Below are positions 34,920 through 44,158 of a stretch of DNA of 51,137 nucleotides, in pieces. The notes below the pieces were generated by a model. It ran no database searches. It saw nothing but the letters and a program-made list of their open reading frames with translations, and was not told where the DNA came from. Within the stretch, counting starts at the first letter, position 1. Every line of letters starts with the position of its first letter. Source of the stretch: Bacteroidota bacterium (lineage in GTDB: Bacteria; Bacteroidota; Bacteroidia; Bacteroidales; P3); assembly GCA_017860255.1 (NCBI GenBank), contig JAFNAR010000019.1, forward strand, positions 1 through 51,137, given 5' to 3'. A program made the position numbers and the translations under genes.

Positions 34920-35879
34920 TTAATTAGGCCATAGAGATTGAGGATTAAATTTAATAATCCCTGAAGGAAGATCCCAATCTACTCTGTGAAATACACTATC
35001 TCTTCTATTGTTACTGTAATTACCTAATTCACTACTATTCCCTACTACCCAATTATTAAATCCAGGGTAACAAGTTGCTATATTAATTTTTTCTAAAGGA
35101 TAAGCAAATTGTCCAGAAGTAGCAATTCCAAGAGGATAACCTAATATTCCAGCAAGGCTTAAATAATCTTTAACTACATTCTTTTTACCATTTAAAGCAA
35201 CATATAATTTTTCTCCGCTTTGGTTTATAATAAATGGATGGAAAGGATAACTTGCATCACCTCTTCCTGCTCTATAATAAACAAACTTAATAATGTGATT
35301 TGCATCAGCTGTTTGATAAATATTATTAAAGTTTGTAGTATTTACAAATCCAGAAGTACCAGGGAATAAATCTCTTTGAATATTGTTGGTAAAAATAGTG
35401 TCTGTGCCGTCAGGAAGAGTCATTCCAAATTGTAGTACTGTCCCTGCTCCATAAGCAATAGGTTGAATATACATTGTGATTTTAACAGAATCATTTGGCC
35501 AATGGTCCCAAATTCCTACCTTATCTCGTGTTATGAAACAAACAAAATCGTTATAATCATTATCTCCATTTCTTGTATCTTCAAAGGTTGCTGTAAATTG
35601 ATAAGTATCCCATCCACTAAATTTTACAGCTTTATTATTAGGAATTGTATCAATTCTTTCTATAGCACCTTTTGGTAGATAATAACTTGTAGGGACACTT
35701 GTTTCGCAAATAAGAATATCATCTGCATATATGCGAGTTATATAACCTTCTTTAATTGTAGCAACTTTTTCTGTATATGGGCTTAAGTTGTCTAAATCTA
35801 ATTTTAAGCTTTCTAAATCTTCATTTATACATGAAGTAGCTAAAAAGGTTATTGCTAATATTAAAAATATTTTTTTCAT
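34920..35879 (-). CDS. LruC-domain-like (DUF4842-type) lipoprotein
   Basis: This 319-residue lipoprotein has lipobox LATSC with anchor C17. The segment ATFEDTRNGDNDYNDFVCFI (about 95-115) matches the acidic DxDYND signature of LruC/DUF4842 proteins, which probably binds calcium. The C-terminal region has AYPLEKINIATCYPGFNNWV and a VDW motif, also seen in the family. The function of these surface lipoproteins is unknown. It has its own terminator and a -7 box at 35924-35931, and it separates the two polysaccharide operons. Confidence 0.75.
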   Translation of the reverse strand: MKKIFLILAITFLATSCINEDLESLKLDLDNLSPYTEKVATIKEGYITRIYADDILICETSVPTSYYLPKGAIERIDTIPNNKAVKFSGWDTYQFTATFEDTRNGDNDYNDFVCFITRDKVGIWDHWPNDSVKITMYIQPIAYGAGTVLQFGMTLPDGTDTIFTNNIQRDLFPGTSGFVNTTNFNNIYQTADANHIIKFVYYRAGRGDASYPFHPFIINQSGEKLYVALNGKKNVVKDYLSLAGILGYPLGIATSGQFAYPLEKINIATCYPGFNNWVVGNSSELGNYSNNRRDSVFHRVDWDLPSGIIKFNPQSLWPN

Positions 35880-35923
35880 AATTATATCTTTTTTTATTGT
35901 TGGTTTTAAATAGTTTCCGACTG

Positions 35924-35931
35924 CAAATATA
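35924..35931 (-). promoter_or_regulatory. -7 box upstream of the LruC-type lipoprotein gene
   Basis: The minus strand reads TATATTTG about 45 bases before the start at 35879. A -33 box is not obvious. Confidence 0.4.
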
Positions 35932-35971
35932 CAACATTTCAGAAGAATGTGGTAATTAATTGTGGGAATTT

Positions 35972-37048
35972 TTATTTTCTCTTGTAGAATCCAAATACAG
36001 GCTTGTGATCTGAATAAGGTAATTTCTCGCTAAAATAGTTTATACACTGATAATCTTTGGAGTTAAATATATAATCTAACCTTAGGATTCCAAATAGTTT
36101 TCTATATGTTGATCCAAATCCTCTTCCTCCTTGACGAAATCCATCTGTTAAATTATCTTTTACTTTTTCATAAACAAAAGATGATGGGGTTTCATTCATG
36201 TCTCCACACACAAATATCGAATAAGGGCATTCTTTAATGATTTTATTTATTTCAAGAGCTTGTTGAGCTCTTTTTTTTGAGTTTTCACTTATAGTGATGT
36301 ATATTGTTTGGATAGCTTTTGCAAATATTCTTGGTTTGAATACCTGTTTTAATTTTTCAACTTCTTGTTTACTTTGATTAAAATTGGAAGTCTGAAGATG
36401 AGCATTTATTATTCTAATAGTTTTATCTTTAATTTTTACATCACAATACATTGAACCATTATGTGTGTTAGGATATATTTGACTTTTTGTTTTAATGATT
36501 GGATATTTGCTGAAAATAGCTAAATCTTTCACACCTACACCATTTTTACCAATAGAATAGTAAGGCATTTCTAAGAATTTAGTTATGCTATCAATTGAGA
36601 GCTTTTTGTCAAACCAAATTTCTTGAAAACAAATTACATCTGGATCTTTTTCTGCAAGTGCGAAAGCTATGTTTTTAAAATTTTCTGTATAGTGTCCATG
36701 ATAAGCAAAGCTTTTTACATTGTAAGTAGCAATACAAATATCTCTATCTTTATATGCAGGAGGAGATTCAAAAGAAATTTGGAACATTGTAAGAAAATAT
36801 GGAATAAACAGAAGTAACGTTGCAATTGAAACAAAAAACCATGCTCTAAGTTTTGAAGCCCAATAGAATGAAAGGAAAAGATTAATTACAATAAATATTA
36901 TCGCAAATAGTCCAATTAGAGATGCAAAAACATGAGTTTGTGGGTTGAATAGCCTTGACTGAGATGCATATAAGCTAAAGCAAGCAATAAAAATTGTTAT
37001 TATTACAATTATTGTTTCAGTAAGTAATCGAACAGCTTTATACCCCAT
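35972..37048 (-). CDS. Membrane-anchored endonuclease/exonuclease/phosphatase (EEP) family protein
   Basis: This 358-residue protein has three hydrophobic helices in the first 95 residues and then an EEP domain. Catalytic signatures are present in order: CIATYNVKSFAY (metal-site Asn), VICFQEIWF (metal-ligand Glu), IINAHLQTS (His), FVCGDMNETPSS (Asp/Asn pair), RLDYIFNSKDY and YSDHKPVFG (catalytic His). The domain probably faces the periplasm and cleaves a phosphodiester or phosphomonoester, but the substrate is not known. Proteins of this layout are widespread in Bacteroidetes. Confidence 0.85.
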   Translation of the reverse strand: MGYKAVRLLTETIIVIITIFIACFSLYASQSRLFNPQTHVFASLIGLFAIIFIVINLFLSFYWASKLRAWFFVSIATLLLFIPYFLTMFQISFESPPAYKDRDICIATYNVKSFAYHGHYTENFKNIAFALAEKDPDVICFQEIWFDKKLSIDSITKFLEMPYYSIGKNGVGVKDLAIFSKYPIIKTKSQIYPNTHNGSMYCDVKIKDKTIRIINAHLQTSNFNQSKQEVEKLKQVFKPRIFAKAIQTIYITISENSKKRAQQALEINKIIKECPYSIFVCGDMNETPSSFVYEKVKDNLTDGFRQGGRGFGSTYRKLFGILRLDYIFNSKDYQCINYFSEKLPYSDHKPVFGFYKRK

Positions 37049-37783
37049 TATTTATTTAATTAAAAAAGATTTTATACGATACTATTGAGCATATTATCAT
37101 ACTTAATTACGTGGGAGAAATAATTAATTTATAGTTAAATTTTCATTTACAAAAGTAATATATTTCGTTGAAAAATAAAAATTTTTATTTCTTTTTTTAG
37201 TCTAAATACAAATTTCTTTTTATATTTTGACAGTGAAGTCTAATACTTTTCAATTTAATTCATTCCTTTTATGCGTTATGATTAACAAAATAATGTAAAA
37301 GTAGTAATATGAAGGGGGAAACTCGGAAAGCCAGTTTTACGCGTTTTGATAGATCTTGTTGAGTAAGTTGTAGATAATCAATAATATGAATTTAGTAAAT
37401 GCGAAAAAATAAAATTAGATATATAAAAACATAAATATTTTTTTTGCATCCAATCATTATCAATATCGAAATAACCTTGATCTAAATAAAATTATATGCA
37501 GAGTTTTTTAATTTATATACCTTCTTTTGCTAAATATATCCCGACTTTTTTTGTTTAAATGCTGTCTTTTTCTTTGAGTTAATAGTATAGTTACTATTTT
37601 ATGGATTAATTATTTGTAGTCTTAATTTGAAAATTATTCTTGTGTTAAATTTTTTTTATTTGATATTGAACATTATATATTTATTGTGTGTGCTTTTTTA
37701 CACAAATTATTATTGATTATCTGTAAATAATATTATATTTGCAATAGCTTTTTTTTGATATTTAATAGGATAGGTAGTTTTTT
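37049..37783. other. 735-bp intergenic region between divergent genes
   Basis: No gene is supported. A GC-richer island at about 37311-37343 stands out from very AT-rich surroundings. It includes a small hairpin, AAACT-c-GG-AAAG-CC-AGTTT (37319-37337). The right end carries the promoter of the plus-strand polysaccharide operon (37712-37741). I could not match the island to a riboswitch class I know. Confidence 0.55.
37712..37741 (+). promoter_or_regulatory. Promoter of the plus-strand polysaccharide operon
   Basis: ATTG (37712-37715) is followed by 18 bp and TATATTTG (37734-37741), matching TAnnTTTG. The leader to the kinase ATG at 37784 would be about 35-40 nt. Confidence 0.5.
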
Positions 37784-39310
37784 ATGGATAATTTATTACA
37801 AAAAGAAATTCAGCGTTTGAAGACTATTCTAAACAATGTTCCTGCAGGAATTGAAGTTTATGATAGAATGGGAAATATTTTGCAAATTAATCAGAAAGGG
37901 TTGGAAATTTTTGGAGTAGAAGATTCTCAAATTGTTATTGGGGTAAATATTTTAGATAATCCGAATCTTCCCAATATAGTTCTTTCAAATATTTCAACAC
38001 TTTTTTCTTTACCTGATAAATATAAAAAGGAATTTGCAAATGAACATTTTAAAAACTCATTTTCTGTTGAATATTCTTTTGAAAGAGTAAAATCTAAAAA
38101 TTATTTCCCTTCTAAATTTACAAATAAAAACATATTTTTATCATCCAAGATAGAATGTTATTTTAATGAAAAAGGAGATTTTGAAAATTTAATTTTTATA
38201 TTTTTAGATGAATCAGAGAGATATCAAAAACAATTAGAAATTAAGAAATTTGAGCTAATGTTTGATAATATGTCAACATTAGCAAAAATAGGGATAATGG
38301 AGGAGAATTTGACCGATGGGACATTTGTTGCCAATGAGCAATGGTTTGAAAATTTTGGGGTTTCTAAAGATATTGATCAGAGAATTGATGATATCTATAA
38401 AAATTTGGTTAAACAAGACAAGCAATGGCTTAAGAGTAATTATTTAAGAATACCTTATGCCAGTAAGCCATTAAAAATAGTTAAGGAAAGACAATTAAAT
38501 GTTATAGTTGATGGTAAAAATCGCTGGATAAAATGTATTTGGACTATTTTTGAAGATGAATTTGGTGATACAATTATTTTAGGCTCATCAATAGATGTAA
38601 CCGAATTTGTTGATGCAACTTTAAAAGCTAAAGAGTCTGAACAATTAAAAACGAAATTTCTTAAAAATATTACACATGAAATACATACTCCATTAAATGC
38701 TATTATTGGATTTTCTCAACTTCTTGTTGATTCAAATGATATTGAGGAAAAAATAGAATATAGAAAAATAATATCAGAAAATAATGAAATCCTTTTAAAT
38801 TTGTTTAATAATATTCTTGAATATTCTAAGATGGAAGCAGGAATAATGTCTCTTAAGATAGAATTATTTGACATTTGTGCTTTGGCTCATGATATTTTTG
38901 ATGTTTATAATTCTCAAAACATAAAAAGATTAGAATGTAATTTTAAATATGAAGGGCAAGAAGTATATATTTTTTCCGATAAGAGAAAGATAAAGGATAT
39001 AATTACTAACCTTTTGAATAATGCATTTAAGTTTACAAATGAAGGATTTGTCGAGTTAAGTGTTGATGATATTGGAGAAAATGTTAGAATTGGAGTAAAA
39101 GATAGTGGAATTGGAATAGGAGAGCCCAAGCAAAAACAGATATTTGAAAGATTTTACAAATTGAATGATTTTGCCCAAGGATCAGGTTTAGGACTTTCGA
39201 TAGCATATAAATTAGTAAAATTGATAGGAGGAGAGTTGAAAATAAACTCTGAATTAGGTAAAGGAAGTGAATTTTACTTTACATTGCCGAAGAAAAGAGA
39301 TACAATATAA
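37784..39310 (+). CDS. PAS-domain sensor histidine kinase, soluble
   Basis: This 508-residue cytosolic kinase has no membrane segment. It has an N-terminal PAS domain (about 8-150), a second PAS/PAC-like region (about 155-275), HisKA with H298 in NITHEIHTPLNAIIGFSQLL, and HATPase_c with NLLNNAFKFTNEG, VKDSGIGIG and GSGLGLSIAYKL. HEIHTP replaces the common HE(I/L)RTP. It has no receiver domain. It is the first gene of the plus-strand polysaccharide operon, nine bases before an acyltransferase gene, and may phosphorylate the REC-only protein at the head of the divergent operon. Confidence 0.92.
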   Translation: MDNLLQKEIQRLKTILNNVPAGIEVYDRMGNILQINQKGLEIFGVEDSQIVIGVNILDNPNLPNIVLSNISTLFSLPDKYKKEFANEHFKNSFSVEYSFERVKSKNYFPSKFTNKNIFLSSKIECYFNEKGDFENLIFIFLDESERYQKQLEIKKFELMFDNMSTLAKIGIMEENLTDGTFVANEQWFENFGVSKDIDQRIDDIYKNLVKQDKQWLKSNYLRIPYASKPLKIVKERQLNVIVDGKNRWIKCIWTIFEDEFGDTIILGSSIDVTEFVDATLKAKESEQLKTKFLKNITHEIHTPLNAIIGFSQLLVDSNDIEEKIEYRKIISENNEILLNLFNNILEYSKMEAGIMSLKIELFDICALAHDIFDVYNSQNIKRLECNFKYEGQEVYIFSDKRKIKDIITNLLNNAFKFTNEGFVELSVDDIGENVRIGVKDSGIGIGEPKQKQIFERFYKLNDFAQGSGLGLSIAYKLVKLIGGELKINSELGKGSEFYFTLPKKRDTI

Positions 39311-39318
39311 ATAATGTT

Positions 39319-39942
39319 ATGAAAGCAAAACTTAAGGAAATAATAAAAAACAATCCTAAACTAAAAAAGTTTGTTCTTGATTTGTGGGTGCACCCATATT
39401 CAGCAAGAACAAGATGTTGGGCAAGATTTTTTGTTTATCCCTTTATTATAAAAAGAGGGAAAGGCTCAATAATAAGAAGAAATGCACGCTTGGATTTGAA
39501 TGCTGGTAATAAATTAATTATTGGAGATAGAACGATAATAGAAAATCATGTAATAATAAATAATGGTATTGGAGATATTGAAATTGGTAATAATACAATG
39601 ATTACTTCAAGAGGAATGATTTTAGGCCCTGCATTAATAGGTGATAATGTTGTATTGGGAATAGGAAGTCAAATTTTAGGATTAACTCATGACTATGAAG
39701 ATGTTGACAAGCCAATAAAATATCAGGGAGTAAGTGGAAAAAAAGTATTTATTGAAGACGATGTTTGGATAGGGGGTAATTGTGTAATCATCCAAGGAGT
39801 TAAAGTAGGCAAACATTCATTAGTAGCAGCAGGAAGTGTTGTTACTAAAAACGTGGAGCCATATACCCTTGTGGCAGGAAATCCGGCAAAACCAATCAAA
39901 AAATACGACTTTGAAACAAAAAACTGGATAAAACTAATATAG
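39319..39942 (+). CDS. Hexapeptide-repeat (left-handed beta-helix) acyltransferase
   Basis: This 207-residue enzyme resembles maltose/galactoside O-acetyltransferases and WbbJ. About six hexapeptide turns are visible from IGDRTIIENHVIINNG to VWIGGNCVIIQGVKVGKHSLVAAGSVVTKNV, ending with the typical YTLVAGNPAKPIKKY. The catalytic His is probably in GLTHDYED. It most likely acetylates a sugar of the repeat unit or a precursor. Confidence 0.88.
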   Translation: MKAKLKEIIKNNPKLKKFVLDLWVHPYSARTRCWARFFVYPFIIKRGKGSIIRRNARLDLNAGNKLIIGDRTIIENHVIINNGIGDIEIGNNTMITSRGMILGPALIGDNVVLGIGSQILGLTHDYEDVDKPIKYQGVSGKKVFIEDDVWIGGNCVIIQGVKVGKHSLVAAGSVVTKNVEPYTLVAGNPAKPIKKYDFETKNWIKLI

Positions 39943-39976
39943 GCATATATTCTGTATTATTAATTAATATTTAGTT

Positions 39977-41047
39977 ATGAGAATTCTTTTTGTATATAGG
40001 GAGTTTCTAAATGATAATCTTTTTGTACATACTTTAGTTAAGGAGTTGAAAAAAAGGAATCATGAAGTTGATTGCTCTGTTGATAATTTTTGGGATAACA
40101 ACAAAAAATATGATATTGTTAACATTCAATGGCCTGAAGAGATTTTTAAATATATTATTGAAGAAATTGACTTAGTTAAACTTAAAAATAGAATAGAAGA
40201 ATTAAAGGAACAGAAAACAGGAATATTATACACTCGCCATAATTCTTCTCCTCATTTTAGAAATGATAATGTTTTGAAATTATATCATTTAGTTGAGAAA
40301 TTTGCTGATGGAGTAATACATTTGGGGAAATATAGTTTTAATGAGATTTTAAAGACTAATCTTAATACAAAAATCAATAATTTTCTAATACCTCATCACA
40401 TATACGAAAATACTTATAACGAGAATATTTCAAAAGAAGAAGCAAGAAAGAAGTTGGATTTACCATTAGAAAAATTTGTTATTCTTGCTTTTGGAAGGTT
40501 TCGAGATAATTCAGAGTTATTTATGTTGCTAAAAGCTTATTTAAGTTTCAGAAAAAAAGATAAATATCTACTTGCACCTAGAATGTTGAATTTTTCCAAA
40601 AAGAAGTCTTTGCTTAAGAATTTAATTTATAGTATTATAAATATTTTCTTTCGTGTCTTCTCAATTAATGCAAATAATTATGATGAGATAATTGATAATG
40701 ATTTATTACCTTATTATTTATCAGCATCTGATGTTGTTTTTATTCAAAGAAAGAAAATTCTTAATTCAGGTAATTTACCACTGGGATTTCTTTTTAAAAA
40801 AGTTGTGTTAGGACCTAATTGTGGAAATGTAAATGAAATTCTTTTAGAAACTGGCAATCCAATTTTTGATCCAAAAGAAAACAAGTCAATTGTTAATGCA
40901 TTAGAAAATTCATATAAATTATTTTTTGAAAATCATGGTTATTATAATTATAATTATGCAATAAAAAATATGGGAATAAACTTTGTGGTTAATAAATATG
41001 AGGAAGCATATTTAAGTGTAATTGAAGAAATTAAATTGAAGAAATAA
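39977..41047 (+). CDS. Probable GT-B glycosyltransferase
   Basis: This 356-residue protein has the two-domain layout of a GT-B transferase. The N-terminal half begins MRILFVYREFLNDNLFVHTLVKELKKRNHEVD and includes TRHNSSPHFRND. The C-terminal half has LPLEKFVILAFGRFRDNSELFMLLKAY and LPLGFLFKKVVLGPNCGNVNEILLETGNPIF, where the donor is normally held. The EX7E motif is not clear. Its position between acyltransferase and flippase genes supports a role in repeat-unit assembly. Confidence 0.65.
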   Translation: MRILFVYREFLNDNLFVHTLVKELKKRNHEVDCSVDNFWDNNKKYDIVNIQWPEEIFKYIIEEIDLVKLKNRIEELKEQKTGILYTRHNSSPHFRNDNVLKLYHLVEKFADGVIHLGKYSFNEILKTNLNTKINNFLIPHHIYENTYNENISKEEARKKLDLPLEKFVILAFGRFRDNSELFMLLKAYLSFRKKDKYLLAPRMLNFSKKKSLLKNLIYSIINIFFRVFSINANNYDEIIDNDLLPYYLSASDVVFIQRKKILNSGNLPLGFLFKKVVLGPNCGNVNEILLETGNPIFDPKENKSIVNALENSYKLFFENHGYYNYNYAIKNMGINFVVNKYEEAYLSVIEEIKLKK

Positions 41048-41055
41048 TTAAAGTT

Positions 41056-42513
41056 ATGGCAGATTCAATTAAAAAACAGATGACTGTTGGGATATTCTTT
41101 ACCGCTATAGCAAAGTATTCAAATATATTTATATCTTTAATTGTTACTGCTATACTTGCAAGAATTCTAACTCCTGAAGAATTTGGGATAGTTGCAATTG
41201 CTACAGTGATTATTGTTTTTTTTAATATGCTTACAGAAATAGGTATAGGTCCAGCAATAATCCAGAATAAAGAATTGAATAATGAAGATTTATCTAATAT
41301 TTTTTCATTCACCATTTGGTTTGGACTTATTCTTACAATTATATTTGTTCTATTAGCTAATCCAATAGCAATTTACTATAAAACCCCAATTTTGGAAAAT
41401 ATATCTTATTACCTTTCTATAGCTATATTCTTTAATTCTGTTCAAATAGTTCCTAACGCATTAATATATAAAGAAAAGAATTTTAAATTTATTGCATTAA
41501 GATCATTTTTAATACAAGTATTAGCTGGTATAATTGCTGTTATTTCCGTTTTTTTAGGTTTTGGAATATATGCTTTATTAATTAATCCTATACTTTCTTC
41601 AATTCTTTTGTTTATTATTTCTTATATTAAGAAACCGATTAAATTTAAACTTCTTTTCAAGTTTAAGGCATTGAATAAAATATTAGCATTCTCACTTTAT
41701 CAATTTTTATTTAATTTAATAAACTATTTTTCAAGGAATTTGGATAAGTTAATAATTGGAAAGTATCTTAATAATACTATGTTAGGTTATTATGAGAAAT
41801 CATATAGACTGATGATGCTTCCTTTGCAAACAATTACTCATGTTGTTTCTCCTGTTATGCACCCTGTTTTTTCTGATATGCAAAATGACTATAAAAAACT
41901 TTCTGATTCATATTTAAAGATAGTTAAACTTTTGGCTTACATTGGTTTTCCTTTATCGGTTCTTTTATTTTTTACTTCAAGAGAATTAGTTTTATTGATA
42001 TTTGGGATGCAATGGGGAAAGTCAATTCCAAGTTTTGAAATTCTGTCTTTTTCTGTTGGTTTCCAGATAATACTTTCTACTTCAGGTTCAATATTCCAAG
42101 CTGCTAATTCAACAAAGATAATGTTCTTAAGTGGAGTATTGTCAACGATATTAACTATAATTGCAATCTTAATAGGAGTATTCTATTTTAAAACTATTGA
42201 AGCAGTATCAATGGGAATAATGATTTCAATAATAGTAAATTTCTTTCAGGCTTATTATTTAATGTATAATATTGTGTTTAAGTCAAATCTAATTAAGCTG
42301 ATTAAATACATCTTCTTTCCAATGTTAGTTAGTGGAATATTGTTTGTTTTACTATATCTATTAAATTATTTGACTTTAGATATAAATATGTTTATATCTT
42401 TATCTATTAAATCAATTTTCAGTTTGCTATTTGTTACTATTTATCTTCAATATCAAAAGATATATGATATAAAAGGGATGATTAATAAATTAATTAAAAG
42501 GAAATCAATATGA
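41056..42513 (+). CDS. Wzx-type lipopolysaccharide/exopolysaccharide flippase (MOP superfamily)
   Basis: This 485-residue polytopic membrane protein has about twelve to fourteen hydrophobic segments across its length. The first, IFISLIVTAILARILTPEEFGIVAIATVIIVFFNML, with its LxPxxFG motif, is typical of WzxC/polysaccharide-synthesis flippases. It should move the undecaprenyl-linked repeat unit across the inner membrane for polymerisation by the Wzy-like protein of the divergent operon. It overlaps the methyltransferase gene by four bases. Confidence 0.9.
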   Translation: MADSIKKQMTVGIFFTAIAKYSNIFISLIVTAILARILTPEEFGIVAIATVIIVFFNMLTEIGIGPAIIQNKELNNEDLSNIFSFTIWFGLILTIIFVLLANPIAIYYKTPILENISYYLSIAIFFNSVQIVPNALIYKEKNFKFIALRSFLIQVLAGIIAVISVFLGFGIYALLINPILSSILLFIISYIKKPIKFKLLFKFKALNKILAFSLYQFLFNLINYFSRNLDKLIIGKYLNNTMLGYYEKSYRLMMLPLQTITHVVSPVMHPVFSDMQNDYKKLSDSYLKIVKLLAYIGFPLSVLLFFTSRELVLLIFGMQWGKSIPSFEILSFSVGFQIILSTSGSIFQAANSTKIMFLSGVLSTILTIIAILIGVFYFKTIEAVSMGIMISIIVNFFQAYYLMYNIVFKSNLIKLIKYIFFPMLVSGILFVLLYLLNYLTLDINMFISLSIKSIFSLLFVTIYLQYQKIYDIKGMINKLIKRKSI

Positions 42514-43283
42514 AAGTGCGAACACCTTATGATAGACATAACTTAAAGATCAAGAAAAGTGATAGAGTTTTAGAAGTTGGCTCTGGACATAACCCATCTT
42601 TTCGTTCTAACGTTATAGTTGAAAAATATATTGATAATAATTATCATCGTTGTGGCGACGTTAAAATTTATCCTCATCAAGAATTTGTTAATGCCAATGG
42701 GGAGGATTTACCATTTAAGGATAAGGAATTTGATTATGTTATATGTAATCAGGTTTTGGAGCACGTGGATAATCCTGAAAAATTTATAAATGAATTGACA
42801 AGGGTTGCTAAGAGAGGATATATTGAAACTCCTAGTTTGATAGGTGAATTTCTTTTCCCAAAAGAATCACATAGATGGGTGATTTTAGAGATAGATAATA
42901 AATTAGTTTTTTTTGAGAAAGAAAGAATGCCTGGTAATTATAAAAATAATTATGGGGAACTATTTTTAAATTACCTACCATATAAATCTTTAGCTTATAA
43001 ATTACTTTCATATTCTGAAGGATCTTTAATGATAAATAGATATGATTGGAGTGATAGTGTAGAGTTTATTATAAATCCTCAGGATGATTTTTATTTATCT
43101 TTTTTTGAAAAGAAATGGAATAGAGAGATGGTAGAAAAACTATTTCAAAATGAAAGTAAATATAAGGAATTAAGAAAAACATTGAATGCCTTTTTATATA
43201 TGATTAAAAAGGATATTTATGTAAGATTGTTTCATAAAAGTCCTATTTCCATTGAAGAATATATGGAGTTAAAAAATAAATAA
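42510..43283 (+). CDS. Class I SAM-dependent methyltransferase
   Basis: This 257-residue protein has the SAM-binding motif RVLEVGSGHNP (about residues 20-30) and the acidic loop DLPFKDKEFDYVICNQVLEHVDNPEKFINEL typical of Methyltransf_11 enzymes. The N-terminal region is short, and the C-terminal 120 residues are family-specific. Its target is unknown; a sugar hydroxyl or the glycan end is likely from context. It is translation-coupled to the flippase gene and followed eight bases later by a GT2 gene. Confidence 0.82.
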   Translation: MKVRTPYDRHNLKIKKSDRVLEVGSGHNPSFRSNVIVEKYIDNNYHRCGDVKIYPHQEFVNANGEDLPFKDKEFDYVICNQVLEHVDNPEKFINELTRVAKRGYIETPSLIGEFLFPKESHRWVILEIDNKLVFFEKERMPGNYKNNYGELFLNYLPYKSLAYKLLSYSEGSLMINRYDWSDSVEFIINPQDDFYLSFFEKKWNREMVEKLFQNESKYKELRKTLNAFLYMIKKDIYVRLFHKSPISIEEYMELKNK

Positions 43284-43290
43284 TTGGATT

Positions 43291-44139
43291 ATGAAGTGGA
43301 GTAAGAAATTTTTAGAAATATATGAGAAACCATATAGTAGTTTTTCTGATGAATTATTTGAAAAGGTTAAGGCAAATGTAGAGAGAATTAATTTTCAGCC
43401 TAATCCAATTGCTACAATTGCAATTATTACATATAATGATGAAACACGACTCCTCTCTTGTATATGGTCATTAAGCGAAAATAAATCTAAATATCCTTTT
43501 GAGATTATTGGTATTAATAATAGATCTAAGGATAATAGCGAAGAAGTATTTAAAAGAGCTGGAGTTCCATGTTATTTTGAAGAAAGGAAAGGTTGTAGTG
43601 CTGCAAGACAATGTGGGTTGGATAACGCTAAAGGGAAATATTGCCTAAGTATAGATTCAGATACAATTTATCCTCCAGACTATGTGGAAAATGTAGTAAA
43701 TGCATTTGAAAAGACAAATCCAGTAGCTGTCAATATGAGTTATAATTATATTTATTATTCAAAAAAAGATAAATTTAAGTATTCAATTTATTATTTCTTT
43801 AGAAATATATTTAATAGACTTGTTAGTATTAAACGTCCTGAATTGGCAGTAAGAGGTTTTGTGTTTAATATAAATGCGGAATTAGGGAGAAAGGTTGGAT
43901 ATAGAATTAATATTATTAGGGGAGAGGATGGTTCTATGGCAAGAGGTTTGTTAAATTATGGTAAGATTAAGTTTGTTAGGAATAATAAGCTTAAACCATT
44001 ATCCAGAACAACAATATTTGAACAATCATTAATTAGAAAGATATTTTCAGAACTGAAAAATATTAAAAGGTATATTAAAAGACCAAAGAAAATTATTGAT
44101 CAAGAATCTAATATTATCAAGGATTTGTATAAGGATTAA
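43291..44139 (+). CDS. Glycosyltransferase family 2
   Basis: This 282-residue GT-A enzyme begins its domain at PIATIAIITYNDETRLLSCIWSL, with IGINNRSKDNS for nucleotide binding, CSAARQCGLDNAKGKYC and the metal motif SIDSDTIYPPDY. The acceptor side includes RGEDGSMARGL. The C-terminus is basic and may bind the membrane. It should add one sugar to the lipid-linked repeat unit. Confidence 0.87.
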   Translation: MKWSKKFLEIYEKPYSSFSDELFEKVKANVERINFQPNPIATIAIITYNDETRLLSCIWSLSENKSKYPFEIIGINNRSKDNSEEVFKRAGVPCYFEERKGCSAARQCGLDNAKGKYCLSIDSDTIYPPDYVENVVNAFEKTNPVAVNMSYNYIYYSKKDKFKYSIYYFFRNIFNRLVSIKRPELAVRGFVFNINAELGRKVGYRINIIRGEDGSMARGLLNYGKIKFVRNNKLKPLSRTTIFEQSLIRKIFSELKNIKRYIKRPKKIIDQESNIIKDLYKD

Positions 44140-44158
44140 TAGGATGAGCTGATAAGTT

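Noticed and set aside
37311..37343. Candidate c-di-GMP, TPP or cobalamin riboswitch
   Set aside because: The conserved core elements of those classes are missing and the next gene starts more than 400 bases away, beyond a separate promoter.
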